64,000 nucleotides of DNA, taken from an uncultured Granulosicoccus sp. (GTDB taxonomy: Bacteria > Pseudomonadota > Gammaproteobacteria > Granulosicoccales > Granulosicoccaceae). The notes under the pieces are model-generated. The model made no database searches. It worked only from the letters and a program-made list of their open reading frames with translations, and was not told where the DNA came from. Where the stretch lies: NCBI GenBank assembly GCA_947492525.1, contig CANLNQ010000029.1, forward strand, positions 1 to 64,000, in the 5' to 3' direction. Made by a program: the position numbers and the translations under genes. Positions within the stretch are counted from its first letter, which is position 1, and every line of letters begins with the position of its first letter. This document shows, piece by piece, positions 51,029-59,545 of the stretch.

Positions 51029-51871
51029 ATGACACAGCTCATTTCGGGGCATACCCGATTCATCGCACATCTGGGTGTGCCTACCGAGAGCTTTCGTGCT
51101 CCGATGATCTACAACCCGTATTTCCAATCACGCGGCATCGATGTCGTGGTCGTGCCCATGGGGTGCGAAGTTGAAGACTATGCCGAATTTCTGCCGTTGC
51201 TGTCACGACAGCGCAACTTCATCGGGGCATTGGTCACCATGCCTCACAAGATGACTACCCCGGCGTTGCTGGATGAGATCAGTACCACCGTGCAGATCTG
51301 CGGTGCCTGTAACGCCGTCAAGCGTGATGCGCGCGGCAGGCTTGTTGGCGACATGTTCGATGGTGAGGGTTTTACCCGTGGCCTGTTGGGAAAAGGGCAA
51401 GCCGTCGAAGGCTCATCTGCGTTGCTCGTTGGTGCAGGCGGTGTGGGATCCTCCATCGCCGCATCCCTGGCCGAGGCCGGTCTGACTCGTATGGGCGTGT
51501 TCGATATCAACGCCGAATCTGCTGCGCGTCTGGCGGCGAAGCTGAGCCAGCACTACCCGTCTATCGAGATTTCCTGCGGTTCGAACGATCCGTCGGGCTG
51601 GGACATCGTCATCAATGCCACGCCGCTGGGCATGATGCCCGGGGATCCGATGCCGGTTGACGTTCATCGCCTGTCGCCAGCTACTTTCGTTGGCGAAGTG
51701 GTCATGACGCAGGAAGAAACCGCTTTTGTGGCCGCGGCCAGAGAACGAGGCTGCCTCACCCAGATCGGTACTGATATGCTGTATGAACAGATACCCGCCT
51801 ATCTGGAATTTTTCGGACTTCCTGCCACCACGCCGGATGAGTTTCGCAAGCTCGCACAGATACGCTATTGA
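51029..51871 (+). CDS. Shikimate/quinate dehydrogenase-like NAD(P) oxidoreductase
   Basis: A 280-residue AroE-family protein. Catalytic Lys74 (LVTMPHK) and Asp111 (GDMFDGEGF) are present, with the dinucleotide motif LLVGAGGVGSSIAA and NATPLGM. The substrate-binding Ser of the usual Ser-x-Ser-Pro segment is replaced (SFRAPMIYN has Ala before Pro), and the usual Asn-Thr before the Asp reads Met-Phe. It is therefore probably not the housekeeping shikimate dehydrogenase but a catabolic relative. It ends 13 bp before the aldolase start and is likely co-transcribed with it. Confidence 0.83.
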   Translation: MTQLISGHTRFIAHLGVPTESFRAPMIYNPYFQSRGIDVVVVPMGCEVEDYAEFLPLLSRQRNFIGALVTMPHKMTTPALLDEISTTVQICGACNAVKRDARGRLVGDMFDGEGFTRGLLGKGQAVEGSSALLVGAGGVGSSIAASLAEAGLTRMGVFDINAESAARLAAKLSQHYPSIEISCGSNDPSGWDIVINATPLGMMPGDPMPVDVHRLSPATFVGEVVMTQEETAFVAAARERGCLTQIGTDMLYEQIPAYLEFFGLPATTPDEFRKLAQIRY

Positions 51872-51884
51872 GGAAATGACGATC

Positions 51885-52649
51885 ATGGATTTGCCGAAGA
51901 ATCGCTTCAAGGCCGCACTGAAGGAAGGACGCCGCCAGATTGGTCTGTGGTGCTCTTTTCCGGATTCGGGTGTGGTGGAAATGCTGGCCGGTTGTGGCTA
52001 TGACTGGATGCTGCTGGATACCGAGCATTCGGCCATGGGGCCAGTCGATACAATGCCGCTCATGCAGGCCGCAGCCCCCTACGAAGTTACTACCATCGTT
52101 CGGCCCGGCTGGAACAACCCGGTCGAGATCAAGAAGCTGCTTGATTGTGGAGCGCAGAGCCTGTTGATCCCCTATGTGCAGAATGCAAGGGAGGCCACGG
52201 ATGCTGTTGCCGCCGTGCGCTATCCGCCCCAGGGTATCCGTGGTGTGGCAGGCATGACCCGCGGCAGTCGCTATGGCGCCATCAAAGATTATGCGAAGCG
52301 GGCCCATGAAGAGATCTGCCTGCTGGTACAGGTAGAGACGACGGAAGCGCTGGCCAATATCGAGGAAATCGCAAAGGTCGACGGTGTGGATGGTATTTTC
52401 ATCGGACCGGCGGACCTGGCAGCGTCGATGGGTCATGCTGGCGAACCCTCGCATCCCGAGGTCAAGGCTGCGGTCATCGAGGCTGTACATCGCATCAGGA
52501 ACGCCGGTCTACCAGCTGGAATTCTGTCGCTGGATCAGAGCTTCCTGCGGGAAGTGGCAGATGCCGGAGCGCTGTTCATTGCTGTTGACACGGACGCCGG
52601 CCTGTTGAGACGCAATGCGCTCGCCAGAGCACGGGAATGGCGAGAATGA
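51885..52649 (+). CDS. HpcH/HpaI family aldolase (4-hydroxy-2-oxoacid aldolase type)
   Basis: A 254-residue class II aldolase that cleaves 4-hydroxy-2-oxo acids to pyruvate plus an aldehyde, using a divalent metal. Motifs are LLDTEHSAMGPVD, LLVQVETTEALANI (metal-binding Glu) and GIFIGPADLAASMGH (metal-binding Asp). I chose ATG 51885 because GAGGAA sits 9 bp upstream; the ATG at 51876 directly abuts it. Paired with an AroE-like dehydrogenase, it suggests a catabolic pathway ending in pyruvate. Confidence 0.88.
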   Translation: MDLPKNRFKAALKEGRRQIGLWCSFPDSGVVEMLAGCGYDWMLLDTEHSAMGPVDTMPLMQAAAPYEVTTIVRPGWNNPVEIKKLLDCGAQSLLIPYVQNAREATDAVAAVRYPPQGIRGVAGMTRGSRYGAIKDYAKRAHEEICLLVQVETTEALANIEEIAKVDGVDGIFIGPADLAASMGHAGEPSHPEVKAAVIEAVHRIRNAGLPAGILSLDQSFLREVADAGALFIAVDTDAGLLRRNALARAREWRE

Positions 52650-52678
52650 ACACGCTTGCGGCCGGTATCGTTGCCTGA

Positions 52679-53284
52679 GTGAAGGGCCTGAGAACGACAT
52701 TGAGTGCAACGGCATATTATCTGTCGCATCCCGAGGTCCATATCGATCCTGAATGCGAAGTCATGTGCTGGTCACTGAGTGAAAAAGGCAGATCCCGAGT
52801 CAACTCACTGGTGCAGTCCAATGCGTTGAGGGGTATCGCCAGGGTGATTTCCAGTACGGAAACCAAAGCCATCGAAACGGCAGCTCCCTTGGCAGACAGA
52901 CTCGGGTGCGCGCTGGAGACCCGAGAATTCATGCATGAGAATGATCGTTCTTCCACGGGCTTTCTGCCACCACAGGAATTTGAATCGGTTGCCGATCAGT
53001 TCTTTGCAGCACCTGCAGACAGTGTCAGGGGATGGGAGACTGCCTTGCAGGCACAGCGCAGGATCGTTGCTGAAATCGAGCACTGTCTGGAGCCACCCGC
53101 TAGCGGCGATGTGCTGTTCGTCGGGCATGGTGGGGTGGGCACCTTGTTGCTCTGCCATCTACTGGGAGTTCCCATCAGCAGGGAGCTGGATCAGGGACCG
53201 GGAGGTGGCGGAAACTACTTTCGCTTCCGCATCGATTCTTGTCGCGTGATGCACCGGTGGCTACCCATGGAACACTGGAACTGA
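52679..53284 (+). CDS. Histidine-phosphatase superfamily protein with degenerate active site
   Basis: A 201-residue protein of the phosphoglycerate-mutase-like fold. The usual Arg-His-Gly motif reads YLSHPEV: the His is kept but Arg is Ser and Gly is Pro. The second Arg of the pocket is Lys (STETKAIETA), while the distal His motif is intact (FVGHGGVGTLLL). This may be a specialised subfamily or an inactive binding protein. The start is probably GTG 52679; no ribosome-binding site is seen, so coupling to the aldolase gene 29 bp upstream is likely. A pentamer array begins right at its stop codon. Confidence 0.75.
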   Translation: MKGLRTTLSATAYYLSHPEVHIDPECEVMCWSLSEKGRSRVNSLVQSNALRGIARVISSTETKAIETAAPLADRLGCALETREFMHENDRSSTGFLPPQEFESVADQFFAAPADSVRGWETALQAQRRIVAEIEHCLEPPASGDVLFVGHGGVGTLLLCHLLGVPISRELDQGPGGGGNYFRFRIDSCRVMHRWLPMEHWN

Positions 53285-53423
53285 GCTGACCCGACCCGAC
53301 CCGAGCTGAGCTGAGCTGAGCTGAGCTGAGCTGAGCTGAGCTGAGCTGAGCTGAGCCGAGCTGAGCCGAGCTGAACCGAACCGAACCGAACCGAACCGAA
53401 CCGAACCGAACCGAACCGAACCG
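53281..53423. repeat. Pentanucleotide tandem array (CTGAG then CCGAA)
   Basis: About 28 consecutive 5-bp units run from the stop codon of the phosphatase-like gene toward the convergent dehalogenase gene. Units change from CCGAC through CTGAG (about a dozen in a row) to CCGAA (nine or more). The block structure indicates successive local expansions. Because 5 bp is not a multiple of 3, all three frames are read. Confidence 0.97.
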
Positions 53424-53462
53424 GCGCTACCCGGCTTGTTGCTCCCAGTTTCGCTCATGTGA

Positions 53463-56400
53463 CTACAGATCGATTTCGATCACGCCGCCTGCTTTCAAGG
53501 CTCTCGACTGACACAGAATCATGGCAGTTTCCCGCTGTTGTCTGGACAGGACGAAATCACGATGTTCAACTTCACCGGCCTTCAGACCACACTTGCAGAC
53601 GCCACAGATGCCGTCACTGCATTTGACGTCTACGGGAATGCCGTTTTCATTGAGTATGTCGGCTGCACTTCTGTCCGCGGGTACGGAGAATTGTTGACCA
53701 CTACGCGACAGCTTCAGCGTGAATTCGTGATTGATGTATTCAGGCACCTCGGGTACGGAGAAATATTCCAGGTGTCTTGCCTCTTCGGGAAATCCGGCTT
53801 TCTCGGCGGCGTTCAGCACGCTTTCCATGTAGCGGCTGGCCCCGCAGGTATACACGTGCCAGCCATCCTCGTAGTCACTCAGCGCCTGCTGAAGGTCCAG
53901 GCGGCTGCCTTCATCGCTGATGTGCAGGTGCACTCTGTCTTGCCAGGGCACCTGAGCCAGATCATCGAGAAACCCCATGCTGGCTCGTGAGCGACCAGAG
54001 TAGTGAAGAATGAAGTCACGACCCTGTGCGTGCAGTTCATGAGCCATGGCAATCATGGGTGTGATGCCGATTCCTCCTCCCATCAGAATCGACCTGCTGG
54101 CATCGGCAGACAAGGGGAAGTGATTGATGGGCCGGGATATGAATAGTCGACGACCGACCGTGAATATCCGGTGCAACAGCGCAGATCCACCGCGGCCGCC
54201 ATCTTCGCGTAGCACCCCTATCTGGTAGCGTGTGCGATCAGCGGGGTTGCCAGACATGGAGTATTGCCTCAGGTATTCCGGGGCGACCACCAGGTCCAGA
54301 TGTGCGCCCGCACGCCATTCGGGTAACTCGCTACCGTCAACCGCCTGAAATTCGTATCTGGAGATGCCTTCTGCCATCGGCTCCGCTCGGGTGATGACCA
54401 CCTGAATCACCGGGCTCTCACCCTCTGCTGTATAGCGGTGTATGGCAGAGAGATCGCCCTTGCCAAGGCGGCTCTTGTATTCGTCTGCCGAGATCATCGC
54501 CTTGTAGGCTTCTATTCCTGCTTCCCGATCCATGGGAAAGGGGTAGGGGTAGGGGTGAGGCGCCAGTGGTGCGGGGTAGACCGCTAGAGTCTGGTCCTCG
54601 AATTTCAGTGACAGATCCTTTTGCAGATTGCGCTGGTTGACAGGATTTCTGGTAGGGCGGTAAGCACCATCATCTTCTATCTCCAGGTCCCACCACCATT
54701 TCTTGACCGGATTGAGGCTGCCGTTGTCTACCGCATCATCCAGCTTGCTCAGCACAGGTGCCATTCTGGGGATGTTCATCGCGGCCCAGCGAAACGGGGA
54801 TTCCTTGAAAATCCCCTCAAGATTCCAGGGGCAGGTCTTCATGCATCGACCGCACATGGCGCCACCGGGTGTGGTTACTCGGTAAGTGGTGCATTTCTGG
54901 CTATCCGATTTCCATATCTCATAGCCATTGAACATGCGTTTCGGTCCGGCGGTGATGGCACCGGAAGGGCACTCTCTTGCGCATTTGTTGCAACTCTCGC
55001 AAAAGGTCTGTAGTCCGAAATCGATCGGCTTGTCGTGTGTCATCGGTAGATCGGTGGTAATGGTTCCCGATTTCAGGCGCGGCCCGAGGTAGGGGTTCAG
55101 TATGACCTCACCAATTCGGCTGACTTCGCCAAGCCCTGATAGCAGCATCAATGGTGGTTGCAGTACCTCACCATCCATGACGGTGTGTGCCTTGGCGCTG
55201 TAGCCCAGATTGCGAATCTGTTTGGCGATCACACCGCCAAGCAAGGAGAATCGCAGATAGGCGCGCATGGATTGCGCGACAGCAATCCAGTCATCGCCTG
55301 AAGAGCCGTCCATTGTTTCGTATCCCTGATCGATCACCATGCTGATGGCCTGATCATGCGGTGGTACAAGGGCTTCGCCTCGCGCGTCGTGGCTGTACCA
55401 TGTCCACTCGGGACAACGCGATATGCCTACCGCATCGATACCGAGAAAGTAACTGGTCGCCTTGACGAGATTCGCCGCATCAGTCGGGTCCAGCGCTACT
55501 TTCTCTGCGGCAGGAGCGCCATCCTGCAGCAACACGAACGCACCGAGGGCTCGCCGTTGCGCCATTGACGGTGCAGCCTTGCGCACGTAATGCCCGCCCT
55601 TGGCGGCATCCTGAAGCTTCTTGCCCATATCGCCAAACTGTGCCCTCGCAAAGAGATCCGCGCGCTTGGGAACACGTGCCACGCGAGGTTCGTCAATGTA
55701 GGTGGTCGGCTCGTCAACGCGCTTGAGGCGCTCGAAGGGGTGGGCACCATCGACGAAGCGTCGTTTGGCATAGGGAACGGCATTGCCGGCGTGCTTCGCA
55801 GACCGTGTGCCCAGTTTCCAGGCCAGACCGAAGGCTGATGATGGCTGTTCTGATAGCGGCAGCAACGCGCGATCGCTCGCCATTTCGAAAGTGGTCGTGA
55901 CCGCTGACAGACCGAAATGTGTACCAATGTACGGGTGGTTGAGCTTGCCGTCTTCAACGGTTGCAAGTCCGGCACTGACGGCCAGCCTGTTCAGGTCCAC
56001 ATCGCTGCTGGTGACAGTATGGGCGCGAGCATCATGACCCAGAATACGCAGATAGTTGGCCAGAACCACGGCGGTTTCTGCCGCCAGCAAGCCTGCGCGA
56101 TGTGCATGGGCATCGCCTATCCATGCAACGCCGGGTTCGTCGGGCAAGATGTCTCGCGGATTTTCATAGAGAAAAACCAGGGCGTGCGTATGGTCGTCGA
56201 TACCGGGCAATTCTGCCTCCATCGATTCCTTCAGATCCGCCATGATCATGTCGATGCCGGATGCCAGAGTCTTGGTTTGAGTTGTCTTGAGATCGTGCGC
56301 GAGTTGCTCGACATCGGCGTTCGAACAGGGGCTGTCCAACACCGCATCTTTCTGTAGCAGGCAAGTACCGACCACTGCGGCATCAGCAAAATAGCCGAAC

Positions 56401-56669
56401 GATTTCAGATGCTCGGCTCGCTCCCGCAAATCTACGGGAGCCTCCGCTACGGCCTTGTTTACCAGTCCGCTACGAATGGCATCGAGCATGGCCTGATGCT
56501 CTCGCATGGCATTGACGATGGAATGAGGCTGATCTGCACGATTGAAGCTCAGTGGCCTCATCGCAGGCACGTCGTCGATGGCCGCGTCACTATCGGTCCG
56601 CGCCAGTAATTCCACCGGGTAGGGCCCCAGATGTGGTGGCCGTTTCTTGCTTGAGAATAAGCGACTCAT
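53463..56669 (-). CDS. rdhA: Self-sufficient reductive dehalogenase fused to FNR-type reductase and 2Fe-2S ferredoxin
   Basis: A 1068-residue cytosolic enzyme predicted to remove halide from an organohalide using cobalamin, with electrons from NAD(P)H. Residues about 1-690 are the dehalogenase with two related cobalamin-fold segments (GHDARAHTV near 212, GYSAKAHTV near 490). Two 4Fe-4S motifs follow: CESCNKCARECP (about 555) and C-x12-CGRCMKTCPW (about 593-612). An FNR-like reductase (about 750-975; RQYSMSGNP, GGGIGITPM) and a plant-type ferredoxin (CSDGICGVC, last Cys in ILCQ) complete it. No Tat signal is present, so it is the catabolic, not respiratory, type, like BhbA or NpRdhA. The TRAP genes precede it in the same operon. 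Substrate unconfirmed; a bromo- or chloro-phenolic acid is likely. Confidence 0.9.
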   Translation of the reverse strand: MSRLFSSKKRPPHLGPYPVELLARTDSDAAIDDVPAMRPLSFNRADQPHSIVNAMREHQAMLDAIRSGLVNKAVAEAPVDLRERAEHLKSFGYFADAAVVGTCLLQKDAVLDSPCSNADVEQLAHDLKTTQTKTLASGIDMIMADLKESMEAELPGIDDHTHALVFLYENPRDILPDEPGVAWIGDAHAHRAGLLAAETAVVLANYLRILGHDARAHTVTSSDVDLNRLAVSAGLATVEDGKLNHPYIGTHFGLSAVTTTFEMASDRALLPLSEQPSSAFGLAWKLGTRSAKHAGNAVPYAKRRFVDGAHPFERLKRVDEPTTYIDEPRVARVPKRADLFARAQFGDMGKKLQDAAKGGHYVRKAAPSMAQRRALGAFVLLQDGAPAAEKVALDPTDAANLVKATSYFLGIDAVGISRCPEWTWYSHDARGEALVPPHDQAISMVIDQGYETMDGSSGDDWIAVAQSMRAYLRFSLLGGVIAKQIRNLGYSAKAHTVMDGEVLQPPLMLLSGLGEVSRIGEVILNPYLGPRLKSGTITTDLPMTHDKPIDFGLQTFCESCNKCARECPSGAITAGPKRMFNGYEIWKSDSQKCTTYRVTTPGGAMCGRCMKTCPWNLEGIFKESPFRWAAMNIPRMAPVLSKLDDAVDNGSLNPVKKWWWDLEIEDDGAYRPTRNPVNQRNLQKDLSLKFEDQTLAVYPAPLAPHPYPYPFPMDREAGIEAYKAMISADEYKSRLGKGDLSAIHRYTAEGESPVIQVVITRAEPMAEGISRYEFQAVDGSELPEWRAGAHLDLVVAPEYLRQYSMSGNPADRTRYQIGVLREDGGRGGSALLHRIFTVGRRLFISRPINHFPLSADASRSILMGGGIGITPMIAMAHELHAQGRDFILHYSGRSRASMGFLDDLAQVPWQDRVHLHISDEGSRLDLQQALSDYEDGWHVYTCGASRYMESVLNAAEKAGFPEEARHLEYFSVPEVPEYINHEFTLKLSRSGQQFSVPADRSAADILNENGIPVDVKCSDGICGVCKCGLKAGEVEHRDFVLSRQQRETAMILCQSRALKAGGVIEIDL

Positions 56670-56686
56670 GAGTTACCCATTGATGA

Positions 56687-57988
56687 TCAGAACATGGCCT
56701 CGGGCAGAAACAGGGCAATCTGCGGCATCGCCACCAATAGCAGGATGCAGACGATCATGGCAGCCCAGAACGGCAGGATACCCTTGAAGATATCGGACAA
56801 TGGAACGTCGGGGGCCACGCTGTGCACAACGAAACAGTTCACTCCCACCGGTGGACTGATCAGTCCCATCTCCAGTACCAGTACCATGATGACACCGAAC
56901 CAGATGGGGTCGAATCCCAGGCCGGTGACAACCGGAAACACGATTGGCAAGGTAATGACCATCAGTGACAGTCCCTCGATGATCATTCCGAGAAAGAGAT
57001 AGAGAAGCAGGATCATCAGCAACACGATATAGGGAGAGCTGCTGACACCCAGTACCACCTCTGAGAGCGCGCTTGGCAGTTCACTCAGCGCGACGAAGGG
57101 CGAGAACACCATCGCACCGATCAGGATGAGGAAACACAGACCGGTGGTCTCCAGCGTTGCCTTGATCGCCGTGAAGAACCCGGAAACGCTCAATCGCCTT
57201 CGCACGGAAGCCATGATGATGGCCAGCGCCGCTCCCACGCCTGCGGCTTCGACCGGTGTGAACAAGCCAAGGTAGATGCCGCCGATGGTGATGATGATGA
57301 TGCCGAAGACAGGCAGGGCCTTGAGGAAGGTGGCCTTCCGGTCTTGATGATCTTCCACGGGTGTGATGCCACCGCTGGTGGGAGAAACACGCACGATGAG
57401 CATGATGGTCAGCACGAACAGCGATGTCAGTAATATTCCGGGCAACAGTCCGGCCATGAAGAGCCGGCCGATGCTTTGCTCGGTCATGATGGCATAGAGC
57501 ACGAAGCCGGTAGAGGGGGGCAGCAGTATGCCAAGCGTGCCGCCCGCGGCGATAGCGCCGGTAGAGAGTCGATTGCCATATTGGCGACGCCGCATTTCCG
57601 GGTAGGCGACCTGGCCCATGGTGACGGCCGACGCAATCGAAGAACCTGACAATGCGGCGAACCCCGCACAACCGACAATCGTGGCGCTGGCAAGTCCGCC
57701 CTTCAAGTGTCCGACAAGTGCATACGCTGCGTCGTACAGATCGCGGCTCAATCCAGCCTGTGACGCGATATTACCCATCAATATGAACAGCGGTAGAACC
57801 GAGAGTGAATAAAGCGTACTGATGGAGAAGGTCTGGCCAGTCATCAGCATGACAGCCGATTCCGGAGAGTTCAGCAAGGCAGAGCCCGCCAGACCAACGG
57901 CCAGCATGGCGATACCCACAGGAACTCGAAGGAATATGAGCACGAGCAGCACCGCAAAGCCGGCAATACCGATCCATTCAGGGCTCAT
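56687..57988 (-). CDS. TRAP transporter large permease subunit (DctM-like)
   Basis: A 433-residue inner-membrane protein with about 12 helices, the Na+-coupled transport channel of a tripartite TRAP importer. The N-terminus (GIAGFAVLLVLIFLRVPVGI), the segment GSSIASAVTMGQVAYPEMRR and GILLPPSTGFVLYAIMTEQS are hallmarks. The ATG at 57988 overlaps the DctQ stop by ATGA; a longer frame upstream is spurious. It ends 17 bp before the dehalogenase start, so substrate import and dehalogenation are co-expressed. Confidence 0.93.
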   Translation of the reverse strand: MSPEWIGIAGFAVLLVLIFLRVPVGIAMLAVGLAGSALLNSPESAVMLMTGQTFSISTLYSLSVLPLFILMGNIASQAGLSRDLYDAAYALVGHLKGGLASATIVGCAGFAALSGSSIASAVTMGQVAYPEMRRRQYGNRLSTGAIAAGGTLGILLPPSTGFVLYAIMTEQSIGRLFMAGLLPGILLTSLFVLTIMLIVRVSPTSGGITPVEDHQDRKATFLKALPVFGIIIITIGGIYLGLFTPVEAAGVGAALAIIMASVRRRLSVSGFFTAIKATLETTGLCFLILIGAMVFSPFVALSELPSALSEVVLGVSSSPYIVLLMILLLYLFLGMIIEGLSLMVITLPIVFPVVTGLGFDPIWFGVIMVLVLEMGLISPPVGVNCFVVHSVAPDVPLSDIFKGILPFWAAMIVCILLLVAMPQIALFLPEAMF

Positions 57989-58491
57989 TCTCTGCCGATC
58001 TCGTTGATGGTCCGGTAGCTGATTCCTGCCCGTATCAGAAATGCAACTGCGGTGAGCGCAAATCCGCCGGTCAGGACAAGATAGAACAGTTGGTACGGGA
58101 TGCCGAGCAAGGTCGTCTGTTCGGCAAAATCGCGCGCATCTGCCCCTGCCTGTATCAGCACATAGGACAACATGGCGCACAAGGCGAAGCCCAGTAGTTG
58201 CCCGCTGGCGGTGATGATTCTGCAGGCGCGGTCAGGCATCATGGCGACAATGCCTTCGATGGCTACCGCCTTTCCGCAGTACACGCTGATGGGCAAGGAA
58301 ATGGCAACACAGCAGACGAGAAAGGCTTCGCTGAGTTCTTTCGCACCCACGAATGGCAGGTTCAGCGCGCGCATGATGGCGTCGGACACTGAGGTGCTCA
58401 TGAGCGCAATCAGGCTGATGGCGCCAAGGCCGATCAGCAGGCCGGCCGATAGTCTGATCACCCAGGGCCTGTTTCGTGCAGTTGTTTTCAT
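57985..58491 (-). CDS. TRAP transporter small permease subunit (DctQ-like)
   Basis: A 168-residue membrane protein with four helices, partner of the large permease. LLIGLGAISLIALMSTSVSD, the segment GAKELSEAFLVCCVAISLPI and KAVAIEGIVAMMPDRA fit the DctQ family. I chose ATG 58491; a GTG two codons upstream is possible. The end overlaps the DctM start. Confidence 0.88.
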   Translation of the reverse strand: MKTTARNRPWVIRLSAGLLIGLGAISLIALMSTSVSDAIMRALNLPFVGAKELSEAFLVCCVAISLPISVYCGKAVAIEGIVAMMPDRACRIITASGQLLGFALCAMLSYVLIQAGADARDFAEQTTLLGIPYQLFYLVLTGGFALTAVAFLIRAGISYRTINEIGRE

Positions 58492-58548
58492 GCTCACTCA
58501 GGCCATGTCATCAGAACCGGGACAGGATGACGCGACAGATCGGTTGGC

Positions 58549-59469
58549 TTACTCACCCTGTTTGAACGGAGACTTCGACATGAACGCATCAATCTGTTCT
58601 TCAGTCAGGGAGATCATTTCAACACCGCTATCTTCCGCCAGAACCAGTGCTGTCTTTCCCGCATCGGCAAAGGCGTTGGCAGCTTTGATGCTCAATGCCT
58701 TTCCGCTCACTGCCTGCAGTTCGCCTCGTTCGTCATCGCTCAAGGCGGCATGGGCATCCTTGTTCATGGCCAGCAGAAAACTGTAGACCGACCCCGGAAT
58801 GTTGGTGGTGGCGTATTTTGCGACTTCGTGAAGCTTGTAGGAGGAAAAGGCGGTGGGCCCGATGTATATGCCATCAACTACACCGGTACTGAGCGCCTGA
58901 TAGGCTTCCGTTGGTGACATGTTGACCGGAACAGCTCCCCATGCCTCGATAAGGCTGGCCATGTTCTTGCCTGCGACACGAATTTTCAGGCCTGCCAGGT
59001 CTTCGGGGGTTCGTACGGGTTTGTCCCGGGTGATCATGATGGTGGCATTGTTGGCCCAATAGGCAAGGGGAACAGCGCGATCCACTTCGGCCTCGATCTG
59101 GCTGGTGTTCTCCCACATGGCCTGGGTGGCCTGAACACCATCGGCATAGCGTCCCGGTATTTCGTAGCTGGTCAGAACCGGGAAAAGATCTGCAGAGAAA
59201 TCAGGAAGAATGAACGCCAGATCCGCCACTCCGGTAGCAACACGCTTGTATTGTGCCTTGGGGCCCGGGCCCAGTTCTCCCGCCGGGTATATCCTGATCT
59301 CGGAAGATCCCGCTGTCGCCTTGTTATAGGCCTGAGCCATGGGCGTCATGACCTGAACATCCATGGGGTGGGTTGGAGGCATGAAATGAGCCAGCTTCAG
59401 GACATCGGCCTGAGAGCCGGCAGACCACAGTGTGATCGCCACCAGTGCTGCAGTACACAATGATTTCAT
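58549..59469 (-). CDS. TRAP transporter substrate-binding protein (DctP-like)
   Basis: A 306-residue periplasmic receptor that binds an organic acid and delivers it to the DctQM permease. A Sec signal peptide (MKSLCTAALVAITLWSAGSQA) precedes LKLAHFMPPTHPMDVQVM. The ligand-contact region has GLKIRVAGKNMASLIEAWGA and MSPTEAYQALSTGVVDG, as in DctP proteins for carboxylates. GGAGAA precedes the ATG at 59469. It is the first gene of the TRAP-dehalogenase operon, divergent from the MarR gene across a perfect inverted repeat. The likely ligand is a halogenated aromatic or other carboxylate. Confidence 0.92.
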   Translation of the reverse strand: MKSLCTAALVAITLWSAGSQADVLKLAHFMPPTHPMDVQVMTPMAQAYNKATAGSSEIRIYPAGELGPGPKAQYKRVATGVADLAFILPDFSADLFPVLTSYEIPGRYADGVQATQAMWENTSQIEAEVDRAVPLAYWANNATIMITRDKPVRTPEDLAGLKIRVAGKNMASLIEAWGAVPVNMSPTEAYQALSTGVVDGIYIGPTAFSSYKLHEVAKYATTNIPGSVYSFLLAMNKDAHAALSDDERGELQAVSGKALSIKAANAFADAGKTALVLAEDSGVEMISLTEEQIDAFMSKSPFKQGE

Positions 59470-59512
59470 GAGGTTCTCCGAGAACATGCTGGGCTGGAAT
59501 GCGCAGGCAGAT

Positions 59513-59533
59513 ATATGTGCAATACGCACATAT
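59513..59533. promoter_or_regulatory. Perfect inverted repeat ATATGTGC-AATAC-GCACATAT, candidate MarR operator
   Basis: An 8-bp perfect inverted repeat with a 5-nt spacer lies in the 76-bp space between the divergent TRAP and marR starts. It ends 12 bp before the marR start and lies 44 bp upstream of the TRAP binding-protein start. It is well placed for control of both transcription units. Confidence 0.6.
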
Positions 59534-59545
59534 CATGTGACCATT

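Noticed and set aside
53261-53458. Minus-strand open frame through the pentamer array giving Val-Arg-Phe-Gly-Ser and Ser-Ala-Gln-Leu repeats
   Set aside because: It is produced by the 5-bp repeat, lacks a credible start context, and would run into the 3' end of a real gene.
53463-56669. Epoxyqueuosine reductase (QueG) as identity of the large fusion protein
   Set aside because: QueG is about 350-380 residues and is not fused to FNR and plant-type ferredoxin domains; size and architecture fit a catabolic reductive dehalogenase.
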